Below, in pieces: positions 18,082 to 26,067 of a stretch of 64,000 nt of DNA. The DNA is from Streptomyces tropicalis (GTDB lineage Bacteria > Actinomycetota > Actinomycetes > Streptomycetales > Streptomycetaceae), in the NCBI RefSeq assembly GCF_029269835.1, contig NZ_JARJBB010000013.1, positions 62,001 through 126,000 on the forward strand, in the 5' to 3' direction. How positions within the stretch are numbered: position 1 is the first letter of the stretch; each line of letters begins with the position of its first letter. The notes under the pieces are model-generated. The model was given only the letters and a program-made list of their open reading frames with translations. It ran no database searches and was not told the DNA's origin. The translations under genes were made by a program, and so were the position numbers.

Positions 18082-18926
18082 AGCAGGCCCCGCACGTCGT
18101 CGTCGGCCTCCTGGGCGACCTCCTTGACCGCCTGGCGCAGCGCGTCGGAGAGGGAGGCGATGGTGGGGACGTCACCGAACTCGATGCCGAGGGCCACGAT
18201 GGTCTGCGCTATCTGCGGCCGGATCCCGGAGATGGTGCACTGGGCGCCCATCATCCGGGCGGCGAGGACGGTCTTCAGCAGGTGCTGGGCGACCTGGGTG
18301 TCCACGGTGGGCACGCCGGTGATGTCGATGATGGCGTGGGTGGAGTCGCTGTCGACCAGGGTCTGCAGCAGCTTCTCCATCACGACCTGGGTGCGGGCGG
18401 AGTCGAGCGTGCCGACCAGGGGCACGCCCACGACGCCGTCCCACAGCTTGACCACCGGGGTGGACAGCTCCAGGAGCTGCTCGGCCTGCGAGGAGATGAT
18501 CTCCTCGCGGGTGCGGACGTAGGCCTCGGCGGTGAGCAGGCCGAGGTCGTCGAGCAGCCGCGCGAGCTGGAGGTACACCCGGGCGCCCTCGGCGTCGCCG
18601 GTGAGGGACGGCTCGAGGACCTCCTTCAGGGCGAACACGCTGCGGGCGGTCTCGGTGGGCGTGAAGCCCTGGCGGGCCCGGTTGCGGGAGAGCTCGATGA
18701 GCAGGCTGCGGACCTCGCCGAAGGCCTCGCCCCGGCCGCTCAGCCCGCCCGACGCGAGGCCCTGGAGGACGGCTTCGTACAGCTCGCCCAGCTCACGGCC
18801 CAGCTCGGCGGCGCTCAGGCGGCCCTGGAGCGCCTCGCCGACGGTGTCGGCCCACTGCCCCACGAAAACGTCGCGCCGTGCGGTCAGGGTCTCGACCAGC
18901 CGCTGCGTGTTGCTGTCCGTCGCCAC
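18078..18926 (-). CDS. rsbR: Stressosome sensor protein RsbR
   Basis: About 282 residues: N-terminal RsbR globin-like sensor (about 10-150, WADTVGEAL to EEIISSQAEQLLELSTPVV linker) and C-terminal STAS domain with IIDITGVPTVDTQVAQHLL carrying Thr at the phospho-site. First gene of rsbR-rsbS-rsbT-ATPase/PP2C, all linked by 4-base stop/start overlaps. GTG 18926 has GATGGGG five bases upstream; upstream GTG codons to 18977 are possible starts. The N-terminal sensor has no cofactor ligand that can be identified by eye. Confidence 0.88.
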   Translation of the reverse strand: MATDSNTQRLVETLTARRDVFVGQWADTVGEALQGRLSAAELGRELGELYEAVLQGLASGGLSGRGEAFGEVRSLLIELSRNRARQGFTPTETARSVFALKEVLEPSLTGDAEGARVYLQLARLLDDLGLLTAEAYVRTREEIISSQAEQLLELSTPVVKLWDGVVGVPLVGTLDSARTQVVMEKLLQTLVDSDSTHAIIDITGVPTVDTQVAQHLLKTVLAARMMGAQCTISGIRPQIAQTIVALGIEFGDVPTIASLSDALRQAVKEVAQEADDDVRGLL

Positions 18927-19032
18927 GGGCACCCCATCAGACACTCGGTTGCATATGCCCACCAGACGATACGGCACGGCGGCACCGGCCCGGCGGCACC
19001 GGGTGGACGGGGCGCCGGGGGGACGGGTGGGG

Positions 19033-20445
19033 TCATCCTGCGGACGAGGGGCGGATGTTCTGGTTGAGGTGGAAGACGTTGGTGGGGTCGTAGGCGTCCT
19101 TGACCCGGACCAGGCGTGCGTGGACGGCGTCCGGGTAGGAGGCGCGCACCTTGTCCTGTGCGGCGTCGCCGGTGAAGTTGACGTACATCGTGCCGTGTCC
19201 GTGGCGGGCGATGTCCGCGCGTGCCTCGCGGGCCCACGCCACGTGCGCGTCGAAGTCGGCGCCGTCCGGGGAGCGGGCGATGACGTTGCACAGGACGCCC
19301 GCGTCCCGCTGGCTGAAGGCGGTGGCGTCCGCGGGCATCCGGGCGAAGGCGCCGCCCAGCTGGTGCAGGTGCAGTTCGCTGGACGGTGTCGGGCTCGCCC
19401 CGTGGTGGCGCAGCAGCGCGTCGACGGCGGCGTCGGAGGGGTCGACGAACGCGGACGTGAAGTAGTTGTACGAGCCGGCCGTCCACAGCGGGTCGAGGAG
19501 CGTCTGCATGCCGAGGTAGGGCAGGGGGCCCATGAGGTCGGCGATCGGGGTGCCGAGGGTGCGCAGCGGCGCCACGGCCTGCTCGGCGGCCGCCGGGTCG
19601 CCCGCGTGGAGCCCGGCCAGGACGACGACGCGGGTGCCGTGGACCTCCTCGGGCAGGAACGGCAGCGGGGGCGCGGTGGTCAGGTTGACGAGCGTGGTCA
19701 GCTCGTCGGGCATGGTGGCGCACGCCTCGCGCCAGCGGTCGACGACCTGGCGGGCCTGTGCGGCGGGATAGACGATCAGGCCGCCGAGGACCTGCGGCCC
19801 GACCGGGTGGAGCGCGAACTCGAAGGAGGTCACGATGCCGAAGTTGCCGCCTCCGCCGCGCAGCGCCCAGAACAGGTCGGGGTGCTCCTCGGCGTCGGCG
19901 TGGACGACGCGGCCGTCGGCGGTGACGACCTCGGCGCCGGTCAGGTTGTCGGAGGCGAGGCCGTGGCGGCGCAGCAGCCAGCCCACCCCGCCGCCGAGGG
20001 TGAAGCCGGCGACGCCGGTGGACGACACGAGCCCGCCGGTGACGGCGAGGCCGAACGCCTGGGTCTCGTGGTCGAGGTCGCCCCAGGTCAGGCCGGCCTG
20101 GGCGACCACCCTGCGCCGCACGGGGTCGACGACGGCGCCCTTCATGGGCGACAGGTCGATGACGATGCCGCCGTCGCAGGTGGAGAAGCCGGCGATGCTG
20201 TGCGCGCCGCCGCGCACCGCCACCAGCAGGTCCTGGCTGCGGGCGAACTCGACGGCGCGGATCACGTCGGCGGTGCCGGCGCAGCGCACGACGAGGGCCG
20301 GGTGCTTGTCGTGGGCGCCGTTCCAGACGGAGCGGGCCGTGTCGTAGGAGGCGTCGCCGGGGCGGACGACGGTGCCGCGCAGGCTCTCCTCCAGCTCTCC
20401 GATGGTGGCGTCCCCCAGGACGCCCTTCGCCGTGTCGATCGACAT
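19033..20445 (-). CDS. FAD-binding oxidoreductase, berberine-bridge (BBE-like) family
   Basis: 470 residues. FAD_binding_4 (PCMH) N-terminal domain with RGGAHSIAG, whose His is the usual 8-alpha-linked residue, and TGVAGFTLGGGVGWLLRRHG; BBE C-terminal motif near DAYDPTNVFHLNQNI. The second covalent Cys position is not obvious, so mono-covalent FAD is more likely than bicovalent. Cytosolic, no signal peptide. ATG 20445 has GAGGAG six bases upstream. Family members oxidise alkaloids, sugars or polyketides; the substrate is unknown. Adjacent to, and divergent in role from, the BTAD regulator upstream of it on the same strand. Confidence 0.9.
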   Translation of the reverse strand: MSIDTAKGVLGDATIGELEESLRGTVVRPGDASYDTARSVWNGAHDKHPALVVRCAGTADVIRAVEFARSQDLLVAVRGGAHSIAGFSTCDGGIVIDLSPMKGAVVDPVRRRVVAQAGLTWGDLDHETQAFGLAVTGGLVSSTGVAGFTLGGGVGWLLRRHGLASDNLTGAEVVTADGRVVHADAEEHPDLFWALRGGGGNFGIVTSFEFALHPVGPQVLGGLIVYPAAQARQVVDRWREACATMPDELTTLVNLTTAPPLPFLPEEVHGTRVVVLAGLHAGDPAAAEQAVAPLRTLGTPIADLMGPLPYLGMQTLLDPLWTAGSYNYFTSAFVDPSDAAVDALLRHHGASPTPSSELHLHQLGGAFARMPADATAFSQRDAGVLCNVIARSPDGADFDAHVAWAREARADIARHGHGTMYVNFTGDAAQDKVRASYPDAVHARLVRVKDAYDPTNVFHLNQNIRPSSAG

Positions 20446-20513
20446 GGTCGGCTCCTCGGTGTGGAATTCCGCTTCGATGCACACGACCGTAGGCGGGGCC
20501 TCTTAGCAGTGGC

Positions 20514-23500
20514 TCAGCAGCCGCTTTGCGCGGGGGATGCGGGGGGCGCGAGCAGGGAGGGGGCGCGGGTGTCGCCGAGGGGTGCGAACAGGTCCCGGGC
20601 GCGGGCCTCGGCGGCGCGGGCGGCGTCCGTGTCTCCTTCCTGCCGGCCGAGGCGGGCGAGCATGAGGGCGACCCAGCCGGCCGCGCCGCGCGAGCCGGCG
20701 ACGTGTTCCAGGCGCAGGGCCCGGGTCAGCAGGGTGCGGGCCGCCGCGGTGTCCCCCTCGGCCCGGGCCACGAGGCCGAGGTGGAGGAGGCTGTTGGTGG
20801 TGCCCGGGAGGTCGTCGGTCTCGTCGAAGCCGGCGAGGGCGCGGGCGAGGGTCGAGCGGGCGGCGGCGGTGTCCCCCTCGGCCAGGTGGAGCAGGCCCAG
20901 GCCGCCGAGGGTGACGCCCACCTCCCGGCGGTCACCGAGGGAGCGGCGGATCGCGAGCGCGGCCTGAAGATGCCGCCGCGCGGCGCCGTGGTCGCCGTGG
21001 GTGCGGCACAGGGCGCCGAGGAGGTTGAGGGCGAGGGACTCGCCGTGCGGGTCGGCGAGCGTGCGGAAGCAGTCCGCGGCGGCCTCTGCGGCGGCGACGG
21101 CCCCGGCCGGGTCGCCGTCGAGGCGGGCCGCCCAGGCGAGGTTGGCCAGGACGTAGCCGCGAGCGCGGGCCGCACCGGCCCCGCGGCCGACCAGCACCGT
21201 CTCCTCGAAGTACAGCGACACCTCGCCCGCGGCGTCCGTCCCGACGGCGTAGCCCGGGGTCATGACCGGCAGGAACGGGCGGGTCGCGGCCGGTACGGCG
21301 TCCAGGAGCCGCAGGCTCTCGGCGCAGGCCGCGCGGGCCTCGGCGCCCGCCCCGCGGTACACGGCCCAGATGCCCTCCAGCTGCGCGGCGGCGGCGAGGA
21401 CCGCGGGCTCGCCGGCCTCGTGGGCCAGGGCGCGGGCCCGGTCCAGGGCGGTGCGGGCCCCGTCCCAGGCGCCGCGCATCCACAGCAGCACGGCCTGCTG
21501 GCCGTGGGCGTGGGCCAGCGCGGCCCGGTCGGAGCCCTGCCGGTGGACGGCGACGATCCGCGCGCCGGCCTCGTCCAGCGTGGAGGTGTCGCCGAGGCGG
21601 ATCGCGAGGACGGCCTGTCCCATCAGGGCACGCGCCCGCTCCGGGGTGGGCTCGGGCGCGGCGGCCAGGACGTCCGCCAGCCAGCGCCGGCCCTCGGCCA
21701 GGCGGCCCCGGTCGGACCAGTACAGCCGCAGGGCGACGGCGAGGCGGAGGGCGCCGCCGGGGTCGGTGCGCAGCAGAGACCGCAGGGCGGCGCGCAGGTT
21801 GTCGTAGTCGGCCTCCCATTCCAGCGCGGTCGCACCCGAGACGCCGGTGGGCGGCTCGTGGTCGCGTTCCTCGGCCAGGTCCCGGTAGTACCGACCGTGC
21901 CGGGCCTCGGTCGCCGCGGTCTCGCCCGCGGCGCGCAGCCGCCCGGCCGCGTACTGCCGGATCGTCTCGGGGAGTCGGTGGCGGACCTCGTCGGGGCGGG
22001 GCTCGGCGGCGACGAGGGACTTGTCGGCCAGCCGCCCCAGGAGGTCGAGCACGCGCGGGCGGTCGTCGTCGGCGGCGCAGACCGCCTCGGCGGCGGCGAG
22101 GGAGAAGCCGCCGGCGAAGACGGCGAGCCGCCGGAACAGCCGCTGTTCGTCCGGGTCGAGCAGCCGGTGGCTCCATTCCAGGGTCGCCAGGAGCGTCTGC
22201 TGCCGGGTGACGCCGTGCCGGGTGCCGCGCGCCAGGAGGGCGAGGGCGTCGTCGAGGCGTTCGGCGATCTGCCGCGGGGCGAGCACGGGCACGCGGGCGG
22301 CGGCCAGTTCGAGGGCCAGGGGCATGCCGTCGAGCCGGAAGCAGATCTGGGCGACGTCGGCCGCGTTGGCGTCGGTGAGCCGGAAGCCGGGGGCGGCGTC
22401 GGCGGCGCGCTCGACGAACAGGCGTACGGCGGCGTACCGGGCGAGGTCCGCCACGGGGGGCAGCCGGTGCGGGTCGGGCAGTCCGAGGGAGGGCACCCGA
22501 AAGGTGCACTCGCCGTAGCTGCGCAGTGGTTCCCGGCTGGTCGCGAGCAGGGCGACGCGGGGGCAGCGGGCGATGACGTCGGAGGCGAGCGCGGCGCAGG
22601 CGTCGACGAGGTGCTCGCAGTTGTCGAGGAGCAGGAGCAGGTCGCGGGCGGCGAGTTGGGTGAGGAGGGCGTCGCGGGCGCCGCCGGACGGAGGCAGGTG
22701 CAGGCCGAGCGCGGCGGCGACGGCGTCCGGGACGAGGTCGGGTTCGGTGAGGGCGGCGAGGTCGACGAAGTGGACGCCGTCGGGGTGGGCGCCGGCGCGG
22801 CGGGCGGCGACGGCGAGGGCGAGCCGGGTCTTGCCGCAGCCGCCCGCGCCGGTGAGCGTCAGCAGCCGGCAGCGTCCGAGCAGCCGCTCCGCCTCGGCGA
22901 TCTCTCGGTCCCGGCCGATCAGCGCGGTGGGCTGCGCGGGGAGGTGGTGCCGAGGGGCGTCCGGCGGCGGTTCGGCCCTGTCGAGAGAGCCGGCGAGCAG
23001 GGTGCGGTAGAGGCGGCGGGTCTGCGGGTCGGGGTCCCCGCCGCTGTCGCGGCGCAGGGCGTCCCGCAGGGACTCGTAGGCGGCGAGTGCCTCGCCGAGC
23101 CGTCCGGCGTCGGCCAGGGCCTGCATCAGCTCCCGGCGCCCGGGTTCGTGCAGCGGGTCCTCGGTCGTCAGCTCGCGCAGGACGCCGATGGCGTCGTCGG
23201 TGCGGTGCTCGTGCCGCAGGGCGGCGGCGAGGCCCTGTCGCAGGGCGGTGCGCCGGGCGTCGACGGCCGCGGCGGCCTCCTCCGCCCAGGGCTCGTAGAC
23301 GTCCTCGGGCAGCAGGCCGGGGCCGGCCAGGGCGAGGGCGGCCCGGTGGGCGGCGGCGGTGCCGTCGTGCGCGGCGCGCCGGACGGCCTCCTCGAGGTCG
23401 TCGAGATCGACACGCACCCCGCCGTCGGGGGCGAGGACGACCAGGTCGCCGCGGAGGGCGGCGACCTCGCCGGGGGCGCCGGCGGAGGCCAGCGCCCGGC

Positions 23501-23729
23501 GCACGGCGTGCAGGACCTGGTGGAGGTTGTTCGACGCGGCCGCCGGGTCGAGGTCCGGCCACAGCAGGTCGTAGAGGCGTTCGCGGTGCATGCGGTGGGC
23601 GGGGGCCAGGCAGAGGACCTTGAGGAGGGTCCGGGCCTTGCGCAGCCGCCACGCCCCGGCGGCGACCGGGCGGTCGCCGACCGCCACCCGGAACCCGCCG
23701 AGGAGCCGGATGCGTACCTCATCGGCCAT
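20514..23729 (-). CDS. BTAD / NB-ARC / TPR transcriptional regulator, AfsR (SARP-large) type
   Basis: 1071 residues. OmpR-like winged helix 1-95 (RIRLLGGFRVAVG, LRKARTLLKVLCL), BTAD 100-245, STAND ATPase from about 268 with Walker A LTGAGGCGKT at 292-301 and Walker B LLLLLDNCEHLVDA, then C-terminal TPR-like helices (repeated ALAIRRSLGDRREVG-type units). This is the architecture of large SARP regulators which activate secondary-metabolite or stress genes on ATP binding. ATG 23729 has TGAGG upstream. The gene is 68 bases upstream of the FAD oxidoreductase on the same strand, the most likely target, though not proven. Confidence 0.88.
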   Translation of the reverse strand: MADEVRIRLLGGFRVAVGDRPVAAGAWRLRKARTLLKVLCLAPAHRMHRERLYDLLWPDLDPAAASNNLHQVLHAVRRALASAGAPGEVAALRGDLVVLAPDGGVRVDLDDLEEAVRRAAHDGTAAAHRAALALAGPGLLPEDVYEPWAEEAAAAVDARRTALRQGLAAALRHEHRTDDAIGVLRELTTEDPLHEPGRRELMQALADAGRLGEALAAYESLRDALRRDSGGDPDPQTRRLYRTLLAGSLDRAEPPPDAPRHHLPAQPTALIGRDREIAEAERLLGRCRLLTLTGAGGCGKTRLALAVAARRAGAHPDGVHFVDLAALTEPDLVPDAVAAALGLHLPPSGGARDALLTQLAARDLLLLLDNCEHLVDACAALASDVIARCPRVALLATSREPLRSYGECTFRVPSLGLPDPHRLPPVADLARYAAVRLFVERAADAAPGFRLTDANAADVAQICFRLDGMPLALELAAARVPVLAPRQIAERLDDALALLARGTRHGVTRQQTLLATLEWSHRLLDPDEQRLFRRLAVFAGGFSLAAAEAVCAADDDRPRVLDLLGRLADKSLVAAEPRPDEVRHRLPETIRQYAAGRLRAAGETAATEARHGRYYRDLAEERDHEPPTGVSGATALEWEADYDNLRAALRSLLRTDPGGALRLAVALRLYWSDRGRLAEGRRWLADVLAAAPEPTPERARALMGQAVLAIRLGDTSTLDEAGARIVAVHRQGSDRAALAHAHGQQAVLLWMRGAWDGARTALDRARALAHEAGEPAVLAAAAQLEGIWAVYRGAGAEARAACAESLRLLDAVPAATRPFLPVMTPGYAVGTDAAGEVSLYFEETVLVGRGAGAARARGYVLANLAWAARLDGDPAGAVAAAEAAADCFRTLADPHGESLALNLLGALCRTHGDHGAARRHLQAALAIRRSLGDRREVGVTLGGLGLLHLAEGDTAAARSTLARALAGFDETDDLPGTTNSLLHLGLVARAEGDTAAARTLLTRALRLEHVAGSRGAAGWVALMLARLGRQEGDTDAARAAEARARDLFAPLGDTRAPSLLAPPASPAQSGC

Positions 23730-23862
23730 GGCTGTCCTCACGAGCAGGCTACCGCCGGGCCGGGGCGGGGACCTGCGGGAGGCGGTGGTGCGCCGGGCCG
23801 TGCGGGGGCGGCGCGGCGGGCCCGGGGATGCACCGGGGCCGTGCCCGGCCCATCCTGGGGCC

Positions 23863-24087
23863 ATGGCTCCCGGACCCCCCGTGGTCGTGTATCCGCCCGC
23901 CGACGACGGCGGGCGGCGGGTGCGGGTGGGTGAGCACTTCCTGGGCATGGCCTACGGGCCGCTGGACGTGGCGGACTTCCTGCAGCGGGCGGGGGTCGAG
24001 GAGGCGGACCGGGCCTACGTCGAGCAGTCGCACCGGATCGAGTGGCGCGGCGGCGGCCCGGACGTGTGGGCGGTCACGCGGGGGTGA
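23863..24087 (+). CDS. Small conserved-looking protein, unknown function
   Basis: 74 residues, MAPGPPVVVYPPADDGG to the end. Basic and aromatic with the block VRVGEHFLGMAYGPLDVADFLQRAG and a C-terminal IEWRGGGPDVW. It resembles a family of short actinobacterial proteins of this length and pattern recalled from general knowledge, but no domain is named. Start ATG lacks a strong ribosome site (CTGGGG nearby). Sits between the BTAD gene (diverging) and a PAS-SpoIIE gene (converging). Confidence 0.55.
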   Translation: MAPGPPVVVYPPADDGGRRVRVGEHFLGMAYGPLDVADFLQRAGVEEADRAYVEQSHRIEWRGGGPDVWAVTRG

Positions 24088-24120
24088 GCGGCCCCCCGAG
24101 CGGGACCCGTGCGGAGCCCC

Positions 24121-24143
24121 TGCCGGAGCCGCCTCCGGCGGCA
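24121..24143. terminator. Hairpin between convergent gene ends
   Basis: CCGGAG/CTCCGG with a 4-base loop, extendable by TGC/GCA with a small bulge, lies between the small gene ending at 24087 and the PAS-SpoIIE gene ending at 24146. No T tract, as usual in Streptomyces. Could serve both directions. Confidence 0.4.
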
Positions 24144-24145
24144 GG

Positions 24146-25396
24146 TCAGAGGCTGACCACGATGAGGGCGATGTCGTCGCGGCCCCCGCTGGCGACCCCG
24201 AGGCGGGCGAGCAGGGTGTCGGCGAGCTGCTCGGCGCCGAGGCCGGCGCCGTCGGTGACGGCGTCGATCAGCCGGTTGAGCCCGACGTCGATGTCCTCGT
24301 GGCGGCGCTCGATGAGGCCGTCGGTGTAGAGCACCAGGGTGTCGCCGCGCCGGTAGTGGAGGCTGGCCTGCGGGCGCGGGACGTGCTGGGGGCGGGCGCC
24401 GAGCGGCGGGTCGGTGGCGAGGTCGAGCAGTTCGTGGGTGCCGTCGGTGTGGGCGAGGATCGGGGGCGGGTGCCCGGCGCTGCTGTAGGTGATCAGGCAG
24501 CTGCGCGAGTCGACCATGACCTTGACCGCGGTGGTGCCGAGGGCTCCCTCCACGGAGCGGGCGTACAGGCCCAGCACCTCCAGTGCCTGGGCGGGGCGCT
24601 CCTGGGCGCGGATGGCGGCGGACAGGGCGCTGCGCAGCATGCCCATCACGGCGGCGGCCTGGAGTCCGTGGCCGATGACGTCGCCGACGGCGAGGGTCAG
24701 CAGGTCCGGGGCGAGGTCCACGACGTCGTACCAGTCGCCGCAGACGTTGAGCGATCCGGTGGCGGGCAGGTAGCGCACGGCGACGTCGTTGCGGTGGTGG
24801 GCCAGGTCGGGGACGTGCAGCATCGCCTCCTGCAAGGTGACCGCGACCTCCCGTTCGCGGGCGTGGGCCTGGCGCAGCTCGTCGTTGAGCCGTTGCAGCT
24901 CCCGTGCGCGGGCGTACAGCTCGGCCTCCAGGGCCTGGGTGGACCCCAGCTGGCCGCCGAGGTGGGCGTCCGGATGGGCGGCACGGCGCGCCTTCATGTA
25001 GGCGGTGACGTCCTCGACGCGGTGGATGATCCAGGCGACCTGCCCGTCGGTGCCGAGGACGGGGGTGTTGACCGGGGACCACCAGCGGTCCTCGAAGACG
25101 CCGGGCCGGCCGTGGACGGGGATGTCGTACTTCTGGAGGGCCATGGTGTCGGGGCGCCCGGTGGCGAGCACGCGGTGCAGGGAGGCGTTGAGGTTGCGCA
25201 CGCCGTCGGCCTCGGGGTCGGCGGGGTTGTCGGGCATCGCCTCGAACATGTACCTGCCGACCAGCTCGTCGTAGGTCCGGCCGGTGACCTCCAGGTAGGC
25301 GTCGTTGACGTCCACGATCACCAGGTCGGGGCCGAGGACCAGGTAGGGGCTGGGCGTGGCCGCGAACAGCGCGGCATGATCGACACTCGGATTCAT
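24146..25396 (-). CDS. PAS-SpoIIE (PP2C) phosphatase
   Basis: 416 residues. Single PAS about 12-125 (SPYLVLGPDLVIVDVNDAYLE), a coiled-coil about 150-185 (ELYARARELQRLNDELRQAHARE), then SpoIIE/PP2C about 190-416 with NVCGDWYDVV, VGDVIGHG, YTDGLIERRHED and GRDDIALIVVSL. Dephosphorylates an unidentified STAS partner. ATG 25396 preceded by GGACGGAA. Divergent to the NmtR-like repressor is false: both genes are minus, with 25 bp-scale spacing only on the other side, so it likely has its own promoter in 25397-25536. Confidence 0.88.
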   Translation of the reverse strand: MNPSVDHAALFAATPSPYLVLGPDLVIVDVNDAYLEVTGRTYDELVGRYMFEAMPDNPADPEADGVRNLNASLHRVLATGRPDTMALQKYDIPVHGRPGVFEDRWWSPVNTPVLGTDGQVAWIIHRVEDVTAYMKARRAAHPDAHLGGQLGSTQALEAELYARARELQRLNDELRQAHAREREVAVTLQEAMLHVPDLAHHRNDVAVRYLPATGSLNVCGDWYDVVDLAPDLLTLAVGDVIGHGLQAAAVMGMLRSALSAAIRAQERPAQALEVLGLYARSVEGALGTTAVKVMVDSRSCLITYSSAGHPPPILAHTDGTHELLDLATDPPLGARPQHVPRPQASLHYRRGDTLVLYTDGLIERRHEDIDVGLNRLIDAVTDGAGLGAEQLADTLLARLGVASGGRDDIALIVVSL

Positions 25397-25536
25397 CGTC
25401 GTTCCGTCCCGCCGGTGTGCACCCGCTGCTCTCAATCTAGGGTCCCCGGGCGGGCCCGGCTCCCCCACGTCGTCCGTTCCGGTGCGCGAGCGGCGCGCGG
25501 ACGGGTGCCGGCGGGGTGCGGGCGGGCCGGGAGGGC

Positions 25537-25920
25537 TCAGCGGGGTCCGGCGGCCGCGGCCGGGGACGGGGTGTCGCGCAGGCCGAGGCGCAGGTGCTCG
25601 ACGTGGTAGAGCGCCTGCTCCAGGAGTTCGGCGACGTGGTCGTCGTAGAGGGCGTAGATGACCGAGCGGCCGCGGCGCTCGCCGGTGACCAGGCCGAGGT
25701 TGCGCAGCAGGCGGAGCTGGTGGGAGCAGGCGGACTGCTCCATGCCGACGGCGCCGGCGAGTTCCGTCGCCGCGCAGGGGCCCTCCTGGAGGCGGGCGAG
25801 GATCCGCAGCCGGGAGGGGGTGGCGAGGGCCTGGAGGGTGGCGGCCACCTCGGCGGCGCCCACGGACTCCAGGCGCTCGCGTGCGGTGGCGGTGGTCTTG
25901 GCGTCAGCTCCGTGGCCCAT
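25537..25920 (-). CDS. ArsR/SmtB-family Ni(II)/Co(II) sensor repressor, NmtR-like
   Basis: 127 residues. Winged helix with ATPSRLRILARLQ and the recognition segment QSACSHQLRLLRN. The C-terminal alpha5 helix carries Asp-x-His, then His eleven residues on and His three further (DDHVAELLEQALYHVEH), the same spacing as the D91/H93/H104/H107 nickel/cobalt site of M. tuberculosis NmtR. A CXC toxic-metal site of ArsR/CadC proteins is absent. ATG 25920 is chosen (AGGA upstream); ATG 25929 is possible. Divergent from the P1B-4 ATPase with a dyad operator between, so it should derepress the exporter on Ni/Co excess. Confidence 0.92.
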   Translation of the reverse strand: MGHGADAKTTATARERLESVGAAEVAATLQALATPSRLRILARLQEGPCAATELAGAVGMEQSACSHQLRLLRNLGLVTGERRGRSVIYALYDDHVAELLEQALYHVEHLRLGLRDTPSPAAAAGPR

Positions 25921-25963
25921 GCCGCTCATCCTACGGAGACACCCGCCCGGTACGCATGAACGA

Positions 25964-25979
25964 ATGAATGCCTCTTCAT
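25964..25979. promoter_or_regulatory. Probable ArsR/SmtB-family operator
   Basis: ATGAATGCCTCTTCAT: ATGAA and TTCAT arms around six bases, typical of SmtB/NmtR-type sites. An additional ATGAA copy 9 bases upstream (ATGAACG) may form a second half-site. It lies between the divergent nmtR-like gene and ATPase gene. Confidence 0.65.
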
Positions 25980-26067
25980 GTGATCCTGTACGGTGACGGG
26001 ACGGGTCGCCACCGCGCGGCCGCCCGCACCCCCTGCCCCCGCTCCCCCGCCGAAGGACCCAGCCCCG

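Noticed and set aside
20526..23933. 1135-residue plus-strand open frame opposite the BTAD regulator
   Set aside because: Gly/Ala/Glu/Val-rich mirror of the real gene, no domain.
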